64,000 bases of DNA from Strobilurus pachycystidiatus (Eukaryota; Basidiomycota; Agaricomycetes; Agaricales; Physalacriaceae), in assembly GCA_019915135.1 (NCBI GenBank), contig JAHLMK010000001.1:1302001-1366000 (forward strand), given 5' to 3'. Shown here piece by piece: positions 23,280-35,360 of the stretch (within the stretch, counting starts at the first letter, position 1; the number at the start of each line of letters is the position of its first letter). The notes under the pieces were generated by a model, which ran no database searches, was not told where the DNA came from, and was given only the letters and a program-made list of their open reading frames with translations. Both the position numbers and the translations under genes were made by a program.

Positions 23280-24746
23280 TCAGTAGCTTCCACCGGAGAT
23301 CTGATACGTCAATTAGCACAATTTCGCAAGAGCAAGACGAGGAGATAGGCTTACGGTCGCACCGTCACTGACGATCTTCGAGGCCAAACCACCAGTTGCC
23401 GTGAGCGCGGACCAGTTCCAAGTGCCAGTGCAATGACCGCAGTCAACACCGACGCGCGGGTAGCTGCCCGAAACCGCGATGGACGTGGTGCTACCGGAGA
23501 AGGTGATGCCAGATATGGTACTACCCGTGCCGGGAGTGCCAACTTGAGAGTCACGTCAATCGCAGTTTCCTCAACGGAAAGAAAGACTATCGCTCACAGT
23601 CCTCGGAATAGCTTTGAGAGACAAGGAAGCCATATTTAGAAGTACCGGATATGGTGTTGCCGTCGTAGGTAATGCCAGAGACAGAGCCAGTGGCATCGCT
23701 ATGACATGTCGGCTTGCCATCTTCATAGTAGGGAAGGCGGAACTCACGTCTTGACTTTGACACGCATTCCGTACATAGAATTCACCACTGTGTTGCCAGA
23801 GATGGTGACGGTGGAGACAGTCTTTGCATCAGAGATGGAACCAATAGAGATACCGTGCCCGCCAGAGCAGTAGTTGTTCTGGAAGACGATGTTCGAGCCA
23901 GAGTTGATAGCAATGCAGTCATCCTGTGACATCTTGTTCAGCAATGTATCCAGCGAGCTCAACACAAACATATCTACCTGATTGTAAACCTTGGAGTCCT
24001 TGATGGTGACGCTGCTAGCAGAGCAATCGAAACCGTCAGTGTTGTGGCCGAGGCTGCCGGTGTCACCGTCGAGGTTGTCGACGAGAACATTGCTGAAGAC
24101 GGCGGAGCCACCAGACGTGCCAATGGAGATAGCCTGAGCGGGGGAGTTCTTGACGACGAAGTCGGTGAAGGTACCGTAACCCTTGAACTTGACGAAGGGA
24201 TGGGGCTTGGTGACACCGCCGTTGGTGCCTAAACCGTCCCAGTAAACTGTTATGAATCATGAGAAGCCAGCCTTGTCGAAAGCAATCACATACGTACGGT
24301 CACCGTTACCCTTGAAGCTATAGCCATTGCCATTGAAGGTAACATCCTACAGTATGGGTCAACAGACGGCAATATAACGCACTGTTGTACGAAACTTACG
24401 TCGGTGTTGATAGTAATGAGAGGACCTGAGGAGGTCGTCTGCGCAAAAGTGACAGAGCCCTGCATTGTAACTGTGGCGCCCTTAGCGGCGGCAATAGTAA
24501 CAGTCTCTGTGGGGAGACAGACTGGATCAGAAAGCATGGATTAGGACGCGGAAAACGCGACTCACGGCCAGACGGAACGGTGAAAGCCGTTATGACAACA
24601 CTACTGCAAGCCGAGAGGTCAGCGGCAGCAGAGTAGCTGCTCACAGTGCATGTAGCGCGTTCGGCCATCTCGACAGAGGTTGGCGAAGCCACTGCCAGAG
24701 TGGCAAGCGCGGATAACACAAAGGAAACGAGACCGCGAGTCTGCAT
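23280..24746 (-). CDS. Secreted polygalacturonase (GH28)
   Basis: Hydrolyses alpha-1,4 bonds of polygalacturonic acid during plant cell-wall breakdown. A signal peptide is obvious (MQTRGLVSFVLSALATLAVASP). The right-handed beta-helix follows, with the GH28 catalytic sites NTDGFD, then QDDCIAINSG, then GGHGISIGS; the usual R-x-K position reads RVKV here. The C-terminus keeps the cysteines of fungal endo-enzymes (VGVDCGHCTGTWNW). Seven or eight tiny introns split the helix, and QDDC itself straddles one. The C-terminal exon ends YQISGGSY at 23280. The NTD/DD/H layout argues for endo-polygalacturonase; the family is certain, the exact mode is inferred. Confidence 0.93.
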
Positions 24747-24834
24747 TGTGGACCGGGTCGACGAGCAGAAGGACGGGGTGGGATTGGAGGGATAGGGAAC
24801 GGAATCGGATTGTGTGCACGCAGCGTCCACCCAG

Positions 24835-24843
24835 ATATTTATA
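24835..24843 (-). promoter_or_regulatory. TATA box of the polygalacturonase gene
   Basis: Reads TATAAATAT on the minus strand, about 90 nt before the ATG. This fits a strongly regulated secreted-enzyme gene. Confidence 0.55.
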
Positions 24844-25287
24844 CCAGTCCAGGGCGGCCGGATGCAAGCGTATATGGCGCCCGGAGAGCACCACCATGAC
24901 CAGGGCGGACCGTTTCCATGGACCGAAAGCTGGTCGGATGATTCCACAGCCAGTCGTGCAAATCATTGTGCGGATAATAAATCGCGTGGTGCCCGGACAT
25001 TGGAGGACACCTGTCTGCCAGAGCTGTCTATAAGGGGAACGAGTAGATCAGGACGATGGTTTAGTACAGAGACGCGCCAACGACATCAGTAGAGAACGCC
25101 AGGAGAACGAGGAAGAAGTGCCGCCTATTGGTCCCGAAAAGACACGTGGCACTCGTGTGATCTGCCACTTTTGACGCGTACGGCCCGTTCGGCCAGGATG
25201 TGGGGAAGCTTGTTGCTTCAAGTTTCTTACAGCAAAGCATGCATGATGCTATGAAGAGCTCTTCCACTCAGGATTCTGCCAGGGCGA

Positions 25288-25467
25288 TCTCATACCAATC
25301 TGGTCATAATCCGTGTGCTGTCCCTCCAATCAGGTCCCGAAAGACACCAGAAACTTACAGGCGCCTGAAGGTGTCCGCAGTCTCGTACCAATCTGGTCAG
25401 AACCCGTGTGCTGTCCCTCCATTCATGTCCCGAAAGACACCGGAAAGGTGCCTGAAGGTGTCCGTAG
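25288..25467. repeat. Tandem direct duplication of a ~90-bp unit
   Basis: Unit one (25288-25380, 93 bp) and unit two (25381-25467, 87 bp) lie head to tail and match along nearly their whole length; they share blocks such as CCGTGTGCTGTCCCTCCA and CCTGAAGGTGTCCG. They differ by a few substitutions and a six-base gap. The repeat lies in the 1.1-kb gap between the polygalacturonase and the RING gene, about 540 bp upstream of the former. Neither copy has a convincing coding frame. The rest of the gap (24844-25855) shows nothing else. Confidence 0.85.
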
Positions 25468-25855
25468 TCGTATACAATGTTGTGTTTGAATCCGGATGTG
25501 ATACAGATTGCGACCACGACGCGAGCTGTCAGTGAGCTTTCACGCGGTCAGACACGGTGGGGCCCCCCGGACCAACTCTGCTCTCAGCCGGACCCTTCTC
25601 TTTAGGTCGCAGGCCCTCTAATACTTGCGGTTAGGTGACTGTTTCGATGACTTTGCTCATTTTATTACGCGTTCCGTGTGCAACGATCATCGATCATCTC
25701 TCAATCAGTCAATCCTGGTGTATATGCCAAGGTTAGGAGGCACTGCAAGTACCAGTAAACCGTTGAACGATGTAATGATAAGTAGGAGAACATAGATGGC
25801 TCTGCCTATATGATGTACAAAATTCACTTTTTAATTTACACTCGCCGTATCGTAC

Positions 25856-27382
25856 TCATGTCCGGAAAATCCTTAATAGCCTTGCCTCACTGACAATTCT
25901 TGTCCTGCACAGAGGGCATTCACGAGTGCTGTTCATGACAAGCTCTGAGCATGCTCGACAGAGTGCAAGATGACTGCAACACAGACTCAGTCAATGTGAG
26001 AGCTTTGCCCGATGAGGAAGACGTACCCGCAGTCAACGATGGCTATGTTGGCATCCTCGTCCTGGCAAACCACGCATAAGCCGTTCCTTTCTTGGAAGCG
26101 TGGCGTTGGCTTGAATGCCGGATTAGGACGAGGCGGCTCGTGTGTAGGTTGTGCATTCGGCGCATGGCCGGCTTCCTCATTTCGGGTCTCTGTACGTTCC
26201 CTCTCACGTCTCTCCATTTCCTCGACTTCTCGCATCGCCCGCTCCATTTCCTCCCTCTCACGCTCCTCCTGTGTTTGTTGCGCTTGCAAACGCTCCTCTT
26301 CGTCACGGCGTATCCTCGCTTCTTCAGCTTCTCTTTCGCTATTGACTAACTCCTTGACTCTGTTGACCAATTCCTCCTTCTCCAACAACATCCCAGCACC
26401 TATGTGAACGTGGTTGTCGAGTAGGATACTCTTCAGAGTATGCACGGAGAGACCGGCAATCTGAGAAGGAGAGAAAGTGAATAGAGTTGAGAGAGATGGA
26501 GTGGGAGGAGGAGGAGTTGGTCGAGCACTTGGTGGAGTCGGGCGAGTATTTGGTGGTGGAGGTGGAGGTCGCGGGGGAGCCGGCGTAGGATGCGCGCTTG
26601 GATGCGGCGAAGAGGCAGTCCGTGGTCTTGGCGGTGGCTGTGGAGGTCGAAGAGACGCTGAAGGGCTGTCAGGCGCCAAGTCTGGTCTGGCAAATGCCGG
26701 ACGAGTTTGAGGAGGTGGTGGCGGTGGTGGCGCAGGAGGCGGGGCCGAACCGCGAGTAAATATGCCGCGAGAACGTTCGTTCCGCGTCGGAATAGAGAAG
26801 CGACGATACCATGCCTTTGAAAAATGTAGAAATAGCAAGAAATGGGCAATGAAATGCAATCTACCTCGCGTTCCGCGCTCAGACAACCGTTCCGTCCTCT
26901 TGCGTTTACAAGGGCCCTGACTACATCGTCCTTCTCAACTGCAGCCGTCAAAGAGATATTGTAGGCCTTGGCATACTTGCGCAGCTTGGCCAGAGGCAGA
27001 GTCTTGAGCTGGTTGGGCGAGGATGCAGTTACTGGGCAGCAGCTTTAACTGTCGTCACAGGGCTTGGCATTGGTGGCGGACGTACTGTTGAGCATTTCGA
27101 TGCAGTAGGCGCACACATTCGTCGAGTCATATCCAGACTGGGTCGTGGGGCGCGGCATGAGGGCGTTATAGTCGGTGCAAGAGTGGCAATAATGATAGCC
27201 TGGATCGAGATGGGCGTGCTTGCCAGGAAGAGAAGAGGACGAGATAACGAACCGCAGTGCGAGCAGGTTCTACTTCTGTGAAGAATAAAATTGAACTCCT
27301 TGCTGCATTTTCGACAAGCATCGTCCTCTGGCTGCCTTGGGGGCGGGCCACTGAGCAGGGGAAGACCTGTAGTCCTGTCCAT
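25856..27382 (-). CDS. FYVE-SAP-RING ubiquitin ligase, RNF34/RFFL-like
   Basis: Predicted E3 ligase with a phosphoinositide/membrane module. The N-terminal exon gives a FYVE-type zinc finger (CRKCSKEFNFILHRSRTCSHCG then YHYCHSCTD and CAYC after an intron, three Cys-x2-Cys pairs plus one more). A first SAP-like helix pair follows (LKTLPLAKLRKYAKAYNI, KDDVVRALVNAR), then a long Pro-rich linker, a second SAP-like motif (IAGLSVHTLKSILLDNHV), a highly charged coiled coil, and a C-terminal C3HC4 RING: CVVCQDEDANIAIVDCG, spliced to HLALCRACSELV and ECPLCR. This order matches metazoan RNF34/RFFL. Stop at 25856-25858. The head-to-head neighbour is KEX2, 295 bp away. Confidence 0.85.
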
Positions 27383-27677
27383 CGGATATGACCGAACAAG
27401 TGGATTTGAGTCTGGAGAAGTGAGGATGGAGGTTCAGGGAGTACTTTGGGCGCGGCAAGTGTTGCTTATTGGCTATATAAGTAGTGGTAGAACGATGAAG
27501 AACATGGCCGAAGAGATGACAGAGCAGCAGGGAGGTACCGCGGGCCGAGCCCGGTACTTCCCAATTTGGCATTCCCGCCAAGCAGGCGGCATACTCCGGG
27601 CCCGATCAGAGTAACGTGTACGTGGCTGTGTCCTGTTTTGGTCTTTCCCTCAGCGCGCGCGACACGACCTCTGCAAG

Positions 27678-30421
27678 ATGCGTCTTCCATGGCACCTCCT
27701 GGCCCTCTCAGCATACTACTCCTCCTCGCTCGCCACCACTCCTTCAATTCCCTCCTACGACACCCACAACTACTATGTCCTGCACCATGAACCTCGCTTC
27801 GCATCGCTGGCCGATGTTGCGCGCACCCTCGGCGTCGAGGTCATCGAACAGGTCGGCGAACTCCACAACCACTGGCTCGTCCGCGCCGAAATCCCGACAG
27901 ATCAGCTGGGCCGCAGGGAGCAGGCCGCCCGGGACGCCGTCCTTGAGACGTATCGCCGACTGCGCCGACGGACACAGCTCTCATCGCGGGGAGAAGAGAG
28001 TATCGCATCCTCGCTCCGACATTTGTCTCGCCAGGAACCCCGCCAAAGGGCGAAAAGAGCACCGCCGCCCATACGGCCGCCTCCCGAATCCTCCGCCCGC
28101 GGTGTCGCCGAACGCTTGGGCATCCAGGACCCACTGTTTGAGCAGCAATGGCATCTTGTCAACGACGAATACCCAGAGCACATGATGAACGTCGTCCCCG
28201 TCTGGGACATGGGCATCACTGGCAAAGGCGTGATAACGTCCTTGGTCGATGATGGACTGGACTATGACAATGATGACTTGAAGGACAACTTTGTATGTCC
28301 TTCCACCCTTTTAACACTCAATAAATGAACTCTCTCCAAGGATCCCATCAACTCTTACGACTTCAACGACCACCAAAATCTGCCCACCCCAAAACTGGGC
28401 GATGACCACCACGGTACAAGGTGTGCCGGCCAGGTGGCTGCCGGAAAGAACAACGCTTGCGGTATGGGCATCGCGTACGAGGCAAAAGTCGCCGGTGTTC
28501 GCATCCTCTCGGGTCCCATATCAGACGTCGACGAAGCTGCCGCGCTCAACTATGGCTTCCAGAACGTCTCTATCTACAGCTGCAGCTGGGGACCACCTGA
28601 TAACGGTCAGGCGATGGAAGGTCCCTCGTATCTCATTCAGCAGGCTGTGCTGAACGGTATCAACAACGGACGAGGAGGAAAAGGCTCCATCTTCGTCTTT
28701 GCCAGTGGTAACGGTGCAGGAAACGGCGATCAATGTAATTTCGACGGCTACACCAACAGTATCTACTCAGTCACCGTCTCCGCTGTTGACTACAAAGGCC
28801 TCCATCCCTACTACTCAGAGCCATGCGCCGCAAATATGATCGTCGCGTACAGTTCTGGTTCGGGTAAACACATTGTAAGTCCCTTGGCTTCCTTCACTTC
28901 ATTCTTGTTGAACGTCAATAGGTGACTACGGATAAAGGGCAGGGCAAGTGTGCAACCACTCATGGAGGCACTTCGGCCGCAGCACCAAACGCAGCTGGCG
29001 TTTTCACCCTAGCGATGGAAGCGAGGCCGGATCTGACCTGGCGCGACATCCAGTACCTCTGTATCGAAACTGCAAAGATTGTCAACCCTGATGAAGATTG
29101 GGAGACCACCGCCACCGGCCGGAAATATAGCTACCAGTACGGCTACGGTGTCCTGGATGCCTACGAGTATGTCAAGGCCGCCCAGAACTGGACCCTTGTG
29201 CCCCCGCAGACATGGTTCAAGACCCATTCGGTACAGCTTGGAGGTGGTACAATGAACGACGATGGCGCCTACTCTGGAGGTGCACCGATTGTGGAGGGCG
29301 GTGTATCTAGCACTATCACCGTCACACAAGACATTATGAACGAACACAATTTCGACAAGCTGGAACATATTAACGTCAAGGTCTGGATCGACCATCAGCG
29401 CAGAGGTGATGTCGAGGTCGAGGTCGTGAGTCCTAACGGCTTCAAGAGTATGTTGGCTGGTAAGCGAAGGAGCGACTCAGATAAGGACGGATATCCGGGT
29501 TGGACTTTCATGTCTGTGAAGCACTGGTCAGTCCGTGTGTTCTTCGCCAAGCATCTCCCTCACCAAATCCACAGGGGCGAAAATCCCATCGGCGATTGGA
29601 CTATCCGGGTTTGGGACCAAGGCAATCCCGAAAACACTGGCTCTTTCCTCGGATGGAATATGGTGTTCTGGGGTGCGGCTGCCGATGCTGATAAGGCGAC
29701 ACTATACCAACTCCCTGTGGAAGACTACACCTTCCCTCCCCAATCAGACGCCGACATTCCCATTCCTAGTCCTTCTGCTACCAAAAACTACCCGAAACCC
29801 ACCGTTCCTCCAGAGTCAACGGCCGAGGCCGAAATTTCCGAAACTGCTTCACCCACTACGGCTGCTGCCAGTGCTACCTCCAGTGCTATCAACGCCACCT
29901 CCACACCAACGATGGACGAGGGGTGGTTCAGTGGCATGTCTAATCTCGTATCAAACCCCAAATGGATCTTCGGAGCGATTGGTGCTGTTGCAGTGTTTGC
30001 GATTGGTGCTGTTATCTTCTTCTGGAGGAGGCGGCGTGCGACGCGTCTGCGCAGTTCCGACTATTCGTCTCTCCCCGGTGGTGATGACTTGCAGATGAGC
30101 GCCGTTGGAGGAGGTGCGGGGACACGCCCACGGACGAAGGAGCTTTACGACGCGTTTGGGGAATTGTCGGATGACGACGATGCGGACGAGGAGACCCATC
30201 TGCGTGGCGGGCATTCCGTCTCTGAAGGGATCGGCTTCCATTCAGGATTCCTGGACGACGACGAGCCGCCTTCTGCTGGGGGTTCAGGCACTGGGCAGAG
30301 ATATCGCGATGAACCGGACCCCTCGCCGAGCGGGAGCACACTTCCTCCTAACTCACCCGAAAGCCAGAGCCACAGTAGTGGCGATGGCAGTTGGCAACAC
30401 ACGGAGCGTGAGGCGTTATAG
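27678..30421 (+). CDS. KEX2: Kexin, furin-type proprotein convertase
   Basis: Cleaves secretory precursors after dibasic sites in the late Golgi. Four exons (introns 28293-28340, 28875-28921, 29527-29574) give 866 residues. Order: signal peptide (LPWHLLALSAYYSSSLA), propeptide ending QRAKR just before APPP, the likely autoprocessing site, then the subtilisin domain with Asp in SLVDDGLDY, His in DDHHGTRCAG, oxyanion Asn in ASGNGAGNGDQC and Ser in HGGTSAAAPNAAG. The P domain follows (GENPIGDWTIRVWD after intron three). A Ser/Thr-rich stalk, one transmembrane helix (IFGAIGAVAVFAIGAVIFF) and an acidic cytoplasmic tail complete the usual design. Intron three is a multiple of three without a stop, so an unspliced reading remains open; removing it restores HWGENP, the family sequence. 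Confidence 0.96.
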
Positions 30422-30830
30422 TTTGTTTTGACCTTAAATGCGATATACCACATTCACCGGTAGGTTTTAATGGACTAGAGGACAACAAGGATATTTATAC
30501 CGCCCTCAATCTGACGTCCATCTGTATACGTTGATTCGACGTTGGTTTGTTTTCGCTCGGAGGCCTGTCTGTAGTTATCGCAGTCTGACCCTGAGTCCTC
30601 TCTGCCGCCCGGCGAAGTTATCTGTTGGCCCTGGCTTAGAAGCGGCAGTCTATTTTTGCCAGCATCTTTATCGTGGCCCGTATCATGTGGAGGAAGAACA
30701 GTTCTTGATGGTGACCCGATGGTGACTCGCAGTTTCAATACGGAGCTCCAGAGAGGCGGCTATTAGTATAAAGGCAATGTCTGGGGCATTCTTGACTCTC
30801 CTTTGACCACGGTTGAAGGCCCTTGCCACG
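30422..30830. other. 409-bp intergenic region with a TATA-like box
   Basis: This lies between KEX2 and the UNC93-like gene on the same strand. TATAAA at 30767-30772, about 60 nt before the next ATG, is the only element I recognise. No gene is seen. Confidence 0.45.
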
Positions 30831-32844
30831 ATGGCCGACACAGTTCAAGTTCCCGAGCTGAAGAACGCCTCTACGACGCACGATGATCTCCCTTACAAGG
30901 TCCACTGGTTCCGAAGTACCCTTTTCCAAATCTTCGTTGTTGGAGGGGTGTTTTTCTGCGTATGTTTTCTGCCTTGGTCGAAGATTTCCGCTGACATCTA
31001 CTCAACTCATAGGCTCCTGTACGCCATATTCCAGATCTCGAAATGTTCAGATGACTGACGCTCTCCGCAGGGCATGTACAATGCTTTGAGCTCATTGGGT
31101 GCCGGTGGTCTTGCCACGCCTTGGTATGCGAACGCGACGGCTGCCGCTGGATTCGGTGCCTCAAATTGCCTTACTACATCGTGGCGTGTGCTGATCAAGA
31201 CGATATAGTATTCATGGCCTTCTTCTGTGTCGTCGGTGGTATCGTCGTCAGCAAGATTGGTGTCAAAACTGCACTATTGATCTCTTCCACGGGTGATATC
31301 ATGTGAGTTCATGGCCTTACGTTCATTTGTCTAAGGTTCCGTTATGGTCTAGCATACTGAATGATTTTTAGATACGCTGGAAGTCTCTATCTCAACTCTA
31401 AGAACGGCACCCAGTGGTTCTTGATGCTTGGCTCTATCATTTCTGGATGTACGGACGGTCTGATGTACAGCGTTGAAGGCCCTATCATTACCTGTACGCT
31501 TCAATCTCGTTAACGCACTGAAAGCAGTTCTAAACGTTGAAACGCATATGTAGCCTATCCAGAGCCGGACCGACGGGGTCGCATGCTCGGCCTGTGGGTA
31601 TTCATGAGGAACGCTGCCCCCGTCATTGGCGGTGCTATCATCTTTGGACTTAACTCGAGCACTGACTCGACAGGAGGCGTGTCGTTGAAGACTTACTTGG
31701 TGATCATCGGTATCATGTGAGCCCCCTCCCCCCCTTCCCCCTCTATCCCCCCGCTAACCCTCCCCTCAGGTGCTTGGGCCCCTTCGTATCACTGCTCCTG
31801 TCCCGCCCTGAACAAGTACAGCGGAAAGATGGCGTGAAAATCATCCTCCGTAAGACAGGCTGGAAGCGAACGTTTATCGAATTCTATAGGGTGGTGTCCA
31901 ACAAAGACGTGAGGCTCATTCACGCATCTCTTGCCGCGTCATATTCACAAAGTTCCTTAGATGCTCTTGCTCTTCCCCTTGTTCTTTACATCCTGGTTTT
32001 ATGGCTCTTACGTTGGTCTGTGCTATCACAGCTTGTGTCATCGTTGATGGTCTGATCCATTTACCAGGCACTCTACAAACTCAGTTCATGAACGTTCGGA
32101 CGCGTTCGCTCTGCGCCTTCGTTATCCCCTTCGCCGATATTGCCGGTGGATTCGCGATTGGTTACTTCCTGGACAACAAGCGCTTGAGCATCAAACAACG
32201 CGCCCGATGGAGCTGGGTCGGCTTGATGGTGGTCAACTTGGCTCTTTGGTACGTTGAATCTCTCCATATATGTTCCGTCATTCTTAATCTCCCCCTCGAA
32301 GGATCTGGACCGCCATTGTCACGAAGCAATTGCAGGATTCGCGACCTGAGATTGACTGGACGTCGGGTCGCATTTTTGGAAGCACATTCGCTCTGTTCTT
32401 CCTCTTCGATCTCGTCACTATGGCCACTCAAACCAGCTTATACTGGATTCTTTCACATAGTAAGCACATTTCTTCTGAGCGTTGCCAGTCTAACGCGTCA
32501 TACTTAGTGTCCGATGATTTCATGTCCTTGTCGTACATGACTGGAACACTTCGTGGAGTTGAATGCGCTGGACAGGCCGTCGCATATGGTATCAAATCTA
32601 GTGACACCACCGACTGGCTATCCATCGGGCTGAATGTCGGTCTGAGTAAGTGGCTTCTGTCAATGATGTCTGTCTATTCTGAAAGGACTGTACAGTTGTG
32701 CTCTCCTTACCGTTTGCATGGATGGTGGTTCGTAAGATCGGTGTGAAAGAGTTCGACATCGTTCGTCTTGCACAATTGGACGAGACAGCTCCAGGAACGC
32801 CAGACTCCAAGAGCATCATCGACGAAAAGGTTACCACTGTGTAG
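30831..32844 (+). CDS. UNC93-like MFS membrane protein
   Basis: About 470 residues over roughly nine exons, with about 11-12 hydrophobic helices. Family marks of the UNC93/DUF895 fungal group are GMYNALSSLGAGG near the N-terminus, then KTALLISSTGDIIYAGSLYLN, then GSIISGCTDGLMYSVEGPIITSYPEP (from two exons) with DRRGRMLGLWVFMRNAAPVIGG. The second half has FADIAGGFAIGYFLD and LRGVECAGQAVAYGI. The C-terminus is a short cytosolic tail ending KVTTV. Fungal members are poorly studied; transport substrate is unknown. Splice joins are by eye. Confidence 0.85.
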
Positions 32845-33863
32845 TTTAAGGGCACCATGACTTTCTATCACGATTTACATAGACGGTGAATGTTGGTCTC
32901 AGGACGTCGTTCTTGTTTGGATTAAGAGCTGGCCTGTGAGAAGGCGAGCCCCTCATTTGTCTGCTATAGCTTTCGGTGTGGTTTCGGTACAGCACTCGAG
33001 GTTCCGAAAAAGCTAGTTCGTCTTGTGTCCTTCCTAAGGCCTGAGTCCTCAGTCTCTCCTGCGTACCCCGACATGAATAGTTGGCCGAGAAGAGTATCTG
33101 GGTCTACGAAAGTTGCGCGTGAAAATGTTGGGTTGTGTTGGAAGCGTACGCGTACGAACTATGGTTTTGCCATCAGCAGTCCAAATAAGTATGGGCCGGA
33201 CTGCATGGCATGGCATGATGGAACACCCTACACCGGTGCATAGAAGTTTTAATGGTCGCCAAGGAGATCTACTTTATATCATCTCATCAGAGCGTAGAGG
33301 GTCATGGATTGTGACTTGATGTATCCATGCAAGCTGAGGCAGGAGTTGTGTATAAGTAAAGAGTTACATGATTGACAGCGCCCATCGTCGCCCCGGTGAC
33401 TCGTGAAGATGTGAGCTCAGGCCGCGCACAGTCTGAGTCTGAGAGGTCAGAGTCGCGTGAAGTGCATCGATCGCGACTGCGAATTTCACTTGTGTCCCTG
33501 ACTGTCAATGGCCTTCAATGGCCCAGGCGATCGGCGCAACTCAAAATTTAGAATTATAGCGAGTGATTTCAAAGTAGACTTGGGCCTAGTGTATCCTACT
33601 CGTATCCTCTTGGTTTGAGCTATCGGCAGACCCATGCTTCACGCAGTTGGAAACTTGGAGCATATTGCGACATTACATAACTCCCTACTTATATAAGTTA
33701 ACCTGAAATCCTGGACAAACCTTGTGTCAGCTTTTGATCGGCGGCTGCCCAAGAGATTAGCCCCTTAGAAGACACATACAAATATAGTCCTGGAAATTAG
33801 AAGAAATTGTTACGGTGAATGAACCCCACAGAGAGCCCCTGTCGTTCTTTTATCTGAACGACC
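32845..33863. other. 1.0-kb intergenic region
   Basis: No gene recognised. It has a short palindrome GTACGCGTAC near 33146 and AT-rich sequence with TATATAAG around 33690, about 170 nt before the next gene; the latter may serve as a promoter element. The small open frames here have no family features. Confidence 0.4.
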
Positions 33864-35308
33864 ATGCTGTCTGCTGTAACCGACATCGACGATGCATTCA
33901 TTGGCGCGTTTCTCTCGACCTTGCTCTATGGTTAGTCGTCGCGCCACCGTGATTTATTTCTGAGCAACTCAAGTGAATATATGTAGGTGCATATCTCGTC
34001 GTATCTCTTCAATGCACCCAGCTTCTCTACTATCGCTACAAGGCGCGGACTCGTAATCACAACTATCTAGTTGCGACCCACACCATTCTTTTTATCCTCA
34101 TAAGCATCGTAAGCCCATTATTTCCGCATTGAACGACCCGTATTCACTTCATATATAAAGCGTTGCATAAGTGTCTTTGCTCGCTGTATCGTCGGTCTGG
34201 TCAACCGAAGCGACGACGGAACCATCCGGCTTGGGGGCCTGAACTCGTCTAAAAGTTTGCTGGTGAATATACCGTGGATCCTTATTGTCATCGTATCTGA
34301 TATGTTTATCGTGAGTCTTTTCTCTCCCGTACCTTCAATGCATACTAGTATGTCTGGCAGATCTATCGCGCATATATCGTCACCAGGAGGCGTCTTCTCC
34401 TCATCGCCGTACCCATCCTATTTTTGTTAGCTGATCTGGGATCAGGAGTCTGGTTCGCTTGGGCGCTCATCACTAGCGATCCGGGACCAAATATTTTTGC
34501 GCTTACTCAAGTAACAACGTCCATAAAGCTCTTCTGCTTCTTCACAGTCGCAATCAACATTTCTTCCTCTGGTAAGTGTCCTCGAATGAAGTAGACAGTG
34601 GCTCATCGTCAATATATGACAGGACTCATTACCTGGGAAATCTACAAGGTCCGCAAAAACGTCACTGGCTTCACCTTGGACAATCAGAACAGCCCTCTCG
34701 GAAATTTTGTCGTGACGATCATCGAATCGGGTTTGTTGAACCCTTGCCGAGATGGAGTCTGAACTGAGGTTCTTTGCCAGCCGCCTTATGGACAGCAATT
34801 TCGCTCTGTATCGTGATTACCACCTTGTTGGGAAGTTTCGTCAGCTTTGTCCTCATAGATCTGGTCAGTTTCTTCGGTCACGCTTAGTTGGTGATTCACT
34901 GACCCGTTCCGCCAGTGCCCACCTATCATCGTAAGTAACATCTTTTGTCCACCTGAACGCTGAGGTTGTTGATATTTGCGTTCGCAGGGCCTTGTGGTAT
35001 GTGCCTGTTCTGATCCTGTCAACTGTTGACCAAGACGTTGTCAGTTCTCCAACATCATCACGCGAGTCAGCAGAGGACAAAGCTATGGCGATACCAACAG
35101 CAACACAAACTCTGGTACTCGCCGTACCGAATGGAACGGCCGACCTGCCGACCCAACCGATACAAATGTCCAGATTCGGCTCGACAGAATCGTCCACACC
35201 CACCGAGAACACGAGTTTGAGGCTTCAAAGATCAGCGGCATGGACATAGGTACGGTCCAGGACACAACTAGCGTTGAGGCGTCATCGGTGTATGACAACA
35301 AAGGGTAA
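33864..35308 (+). CDS. Orphan seven-transmembrane protein
   Basis: Several exons spell a seven-helix membrane protein. Segments in order: FIGAFLSTLLY joined to GAYLVVSLQC; YLVATHTILFILIS; a helix around RCISVFARCIVGLV; LLVNIPWILIVIVSDMFI with IYRAYIVTRRR; LLLIAVPILFLLADLGSG; IKLFCFFTVAINISSSGLI with TWEIYKVRKN; then ALWTAISLCIVITTLLGSF. The last intron 34997-35044 joins CPPIIGLV to FSNIITRVSRG, followed by a polar tail ending SVYDNKG. The layout resembles the large agaricomycete families of orphan 7-TM proteins of about 330-400 residues. No ligand or G-protein link can be claimed. Confidence 0.65.
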
Positions 35309-35360
35309 AGGAGACGGGGAGCATGTTCATGAATCATTTGGATTGGAAATACAAGCGGCC

